From contig JAGXOH010000003.1 of the NCBI GenBank assembly GCA_023659985.1, positions 1 through 40,799 of the forward strand: 40,799 bases of DNA, written 5' to 3'. How positions within the stretch are numbered: the stretch's first letter is position 1; every line of letters begins with the position of its first letter. This DNA comes from Candidatus Falkowbacteria bacterium LH_S3. Lineage in GTDB: Bacteria > Patescibacteriota > Patescibacteriia > Patescibacteriales > JAGXOH01. Below the pieces are notes generated by a model, which was not told the DNA's origin, made no database searches, and saw only the letters and a list, made by a program, of their open reading frames with translations. This document shows positions 38,408 to 40,799 of this stretch, piece after piece. Position numbers and translations under genes: made by a program.

Positions 38408-39472
38408 TTATTTGTTAACTCCCAAATAGATAATATTGGGATTTTCAAAATCTATCAATAGGGCTGAACCACTCCTGGAAGAGGGTAGTTCCTGAACTGA
38501 CCAATTATCTCCTCCATCAACCGAACCATAAAAAGTAGTATTTGTTACATAATAAATTTCATCAGAATTAAGAGGATTTACAGCAATAGAATTGATTGTT
38601 GTTTCCTTTTCCGGGGTTATCAATTCTATTCTCTCCCAATTATCACCGTTGTCAACAGATTTTAATAAACCGTAATCACTAGCCCAAAAAAGCAAACCCT
38701 TTTGAGCCTGAGAAACTAACAAATCTCTATATTCAACTCTATCATTAAATTCTTCCATATTGGCTTTTAAACTTGTCCAAGATTCTCCCTTGTCTGAAGA
38801 TCTAAAAAGGCCGCTATCTTCTGTGGCTAAAAATAATTCACGACTGTCAAAAGGATTAATATTTATCTCTTCCACACTACTATCAAACCTTCTTAGGGTC
38901 CTCCAACTTCTCCCCCTGTCTTCACTGACCAAAATCTCTCCCCTGCTTGTCCCAGCATACACCCGGGAATTATCATAATAATCAATAGCTAAAGTATTTA
39001 TTCTGGTTTTTACTTGATCATCAAAATAAACCCCGGCCCATGTTCGATTACAATCCGTGGTTTTATGAATCTTATTTTCTATGGAAGCATAAATTATACA
39101 TTTAGCCCCAGGATCAACAGCTATGGCGTCAACTTTTTTTTGAGGTAATTTATCTACTGAATTCCAGCCATCACTCACATTGTAACTATAAAATAAACCA
39201 TTGTCTTGAGTTCCGTAATATACAGCGTTATGATCGCTAGGATCCATAACCAAAACACTGGCGTTGGTATATTCAATGCTTTTCGATTTATCTCCCAAAG
39301 TCGGAACTTCAACCATCTGCTTCCAATTGTCTCCTTTGTTAGTGCTGACGAATACTCCTCCGTCATGTTCACTACCACCTCCTGTTTTAAATTTAATAAA
39401 ACCGCAACCAGTCAAAGTAAAAACTAAAAAAAATAACACCGAGCACAATATTAAAGATTTGATTTTTGACAT
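38408..39472 (-). CDS. lipoprotein with BNR/Asp-box repeats (sialidase-like propeller)
   Basis: A 354-aa protein with a lipoprotein signal: a hydrophobic stretch and lipobox LTGC with C23 as the acylated residue. The mature part has repeated Asp-boxes (STNKGDNW, SEDRGRSW, SSDKGESW, SVDNGDNW, SVDGGDNW) spaced about 45-60 residues, the mark of a beta-propeller such as YCF48, Vps10 or sialidase-type domains. No sialidase catalytic arginines can be assigned. It is likely a surface binding or assembly protein. It is 15 bp upstream in coordinates of holB, in the same direction. Confidence 0.8.
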   Translation of the reverse strand: MSKIKSLILCSVLFFLVFTLTGCGFIKFKTGGGSEHDGGVFVSTNKGDNWKQMVEVPTLGDKSKSIEYTNASVLVMDPSDHNAVYYGTQDNGLFYSYNVSDGWNSVDKLPQKKVDAIAVDPGAKCIIYASIENKIHKTTDCNRTWAGVYFDDQVKTRINTLAIDYYDNSRVYAGTSRGEILVSEDRGRSWRTLRRFDSSVEEININPFDSRELFLATEDSGLFRSSDKGESWTSLKANMEEFNDRVEYRDLLVSQAQKGLLFWASDYGLLKSVDNGDNWERIELITPEKETTINSIAVNPLNSDEIYYVTNTTFYGSVDGGDNWSVQELPSSRSGSALLIDFENPNIIYLGVNK

Positions 39473-39487
39473 AAAAAATTTAATTAA

Positions 39488-40573
39488 TTAATTTATACTG
39501 CAAGCAACCCCTTCCAAAACAAGGCCAGGGTTAACATTGGATTGTATCTGTTTTTCTCCTTTATCTAATTTATTATTAATTCTCAAGAGGTAATCTAAAT
39601 CAATTCTTCTTGAAACTTCCTCTAATTCACTAAATAATACTTTGTATTGAACAAGATCTTTATTATTAGTTATCAAAAGCAATAAATCCCTAACCACTCC
39701 ATGCCAAACTTCTAATATACTGTCTGCCTCTTTTGCCGATTCTCCTGCAAATGATGAATTCCCAAATATTTTATTAATTTCAGCAAATCTGGAATTTAAA
39801 TCTTGATCAAAAAAACTGATAAAGACTTTGGCTTTAGCCAAATATTTCTCATAAAAATCCTTATCTTCCAACAATTTAACCGCTAAAGCCGGCCTACCCA
39901 ATGATAACCGAGATATATTGATGGCATCTGTCCTGGAGGTGTTGAAATAATTGACTAAATAATCATAAATAGAATCAGTTTTCACAGGATAAAAATTCAA
40001 AACTTGACTTCTAGAAACAATAGTTTCTGGAATAAATTCCAAATTGGAAGCAATCATTATAATAATAACTTTACGATTAGGCTCTTCTAAAATTTTAAGC
40101 AAAGCATTGGATGCTTCCAAGCTTAAAGTCTCAGCTTCTTTAATAATGCCTATTTTATAGGAATTAAGAAAAGAGCTTTTACTAAGGGCGCTTGTTAATT
40201 CTCTTATTTGCTCAATAGAAATATTCTTTTGACCTGAATCTTTTTTAATAATATGAAAATCTCCATGAACCACCTCAAACCCATCTTCTTCTCCTTCTTC
40301 TTGTTTATACTTAGAGCTAGTCTTCAATCTCTTCATTTGCCTGCAAGAACGGCATTCCTCACAAGGAACTTTATCACTGGCTTGATTATTTTTTTCACAC
40401 AAAATATTTTTAATAAAATAGTTTGCCAAAGTGTTTTTTCCCAGATTATTAGGCCCTAAGAAAACATAACTACCCCTTGGCTTATCTTTTTTTAAAACAC
40501 TGGAAAGATAATTAACTATGTGCTCATTTCCGATCAAAGGCCATCCTTGTTTTTTTGTGCTTGTTTGTTCCAT
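39488..40573 (-). CDS. holB: DNA polymerase III subunit delta' (clamp loader)
   Basis: Part of the clamp loader that places the sliding clamp on DNA. In 361 aa it has a degenerate P-loop GPNNLGKN (40-47, Thr/Ser replaced by Asn), as expected for delta', a four-cysteine zinc module (C59, C71, C74, C77), and the AAA+ strands EAETLSLEASNALLKILEEP and IIMIASNLEFIPETIVSRSQVLNFYP. The last contains the SRC-like SRSQ motif, with Cys replaced. An acidic insert (about 85-97) follows the zinc module. The ATP site is probably inactive, normal for this subunit. Confidence 0.88.
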   Translation of the reverse strand: MEQTSTKKQGWPLIGNEHIVNYLSSVLKKDKPRGSYVFLGPNNLGKNTLANYFIKNILCEKNNQASDKVPCEECRSCRQMKRLKTSSKYKQEEGEEDGFEVVHGDFHIIKKDSGQKNISIEQIRELTSALSKSSFLNSYKIGIIKEAETLSLEASNALLKILEEPNRKVIIIMIASNLEFIPETIVSRSQVLNFYPVKTDSIYDYLVNYFNTSRTDAINISRLSLGRPALAVKLLEDKDFYEKYLAKAKVFISFFDQDLNSRFAEINKIFGNSSFAGESAKEADSILEVWHGVVRDLLLLITNNKDLVQYKVLFSELEEVSRRIDLDYLLRINNKLDKGEKQIQSNVNPGLVLEGVACSIN

Positions 40574-40628
40574 ATATTGATATTACCACCTTTGGCCAAT
40601 AATATCAAACCAAAATAAGCCTAAAAAA

Positions 40629-40657
40629 TTGATTTTTACCCATACTCTTGATATAAT
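40629..40657 (+). promoter_or_regulatory. promoter TTGATT-17-TATAAT with extended -10
   Basis: -35 TTGATT (40629-40634), 17-bp spacer, TGATATAAT with perfect -10 at 40652-40657. Reads into the plus-strand gene starting at 40706. Confidence 0.6.
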
Positions 40658-40705
40658 TACCAAGAATTTATAATGATTATCTTCTTGTTTTAAATTCTAT
40701 TTAGC

Positions 40706-40799
40706 ATGTCAAATAGACTGAAAAAAATTGTTCTTTTAGCCGGAGATATTATTTTTTTATATGCATCTCTTTATATCGCTTTATTTCTTCGGTATCTGC
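40706..40799 (+). CDS. probable polyprenyl-phosphate sugar transferase (partial, 3' end outside)
   Basis: Starts MSNRLKKIVLLAGDIIFLYA and continues with a hydrophobic helix ending LFLRYL before the window stops. Such a start is typical of WbaP/undecaprenyl-phosphate glycosyl-1-phosphate transferases, which begin with several transmembrane helices and the 'D...L..S..LA..LR' pattern. The catalytic C-terminal domain is not in view. It would begin glycan assembly on the lipid made through UppS. Confidence 0.5.
   Translation, partial: MSNRLKKIVLLAGDIIFLYASLYIALFLRYL

Overview
The window reads as a piece of a Candidate Phyla Radiation (Patescibacteria) genome. The signs are an AT-rich sequence, very short spacers between core genes, a mostly single-copy housekeeping set (tRNA nucleotidyltransferase, HPF/RaiA, SecA, RmuC, S20, MurA, MurI, UppS, RlmN, RseP, RRF, HolB), type IV minor pilins, and long surface proteins of a kind common in that group. 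TGA is used as a stop (minor pilin genes ending at 23543 and 24773), so this is not one of the lineages that read UGA as glycine. No 16S rRNA is present, so the exact phylum is not resolved.

Layout. 0.1-10.3 kb (+ strand): tRNA nucleotidyltransferase, ribosome hibernation factor, secA, rmuC, a nucleotidyltransferase-like gene, an O-antigen-ligase-like membrane protein and an M16 peptidase. 10.6-13.5 kb: six tRNA genes (Ile, initiator Met, Phe, Pro, Val, Ala), rpsT, and a small gene with its own strong promoter, a long leader and an apparent frameshift. 13.6-24.8 kb: a ComEC-like metallo-hydrolase, a remnant four-helix-bundle ORF, two large surface proteins, a membrane-anchored cupredoxin-like protein and four minor pilins in a row. 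25.5-29.0 kb: murA, a PEGA-domain protein and murI. From 29.05 to 40.57 kb everything called as protein is on the minus strand: uppS, a DUF167 gene, rlmN, small membrane proteins, an accessory island (31.4-36.0 kb), a holin-4-like membrane protein, rseP, frr, a BNR-repeat lipoprotein and holB. A plus-strand sugar-transferase-like gene begins at 40706 and runs off the window.

Repeats. Spacers between 7.15 and 25.35 kb are filled with heptamer-periodic DNA of two related families (GTTGAAN-type and AAANTCA/AAATCCA-type). Embedded in them are short perfect hairpins whose two arms co-vary between copies. They are not seen outside this interval.

Most unusual region. The 31.4-36.0 kb island lies at the 3' side of a tRNA-Pro gene. 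It holds a PurD-like ATP-grasp protein, an NYN-domain nuclease-like protein, a protein with a Csx3-like domain preceded by what looks like a second degenerate copy of the same fold, and three broken genes: a short ORF with a stop at codon 4, a GIY-YIG gene cut by an amber codon, and an XRE-type regulator with several lesions. Two 169-bp near-identical direct repeats (about 95% identity by eye, all differences transitions) each carry a promoter and the conserved 5' part of a roughly 72-nt RNA that ends in its own terminator. Each unit is transcribed divergently from a protein gene. This pairing of a duplicated small RNA with two different proteins is the best candidate here for an undescribed system. 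All functional statements rest on motif reading by eye; no searches were run.
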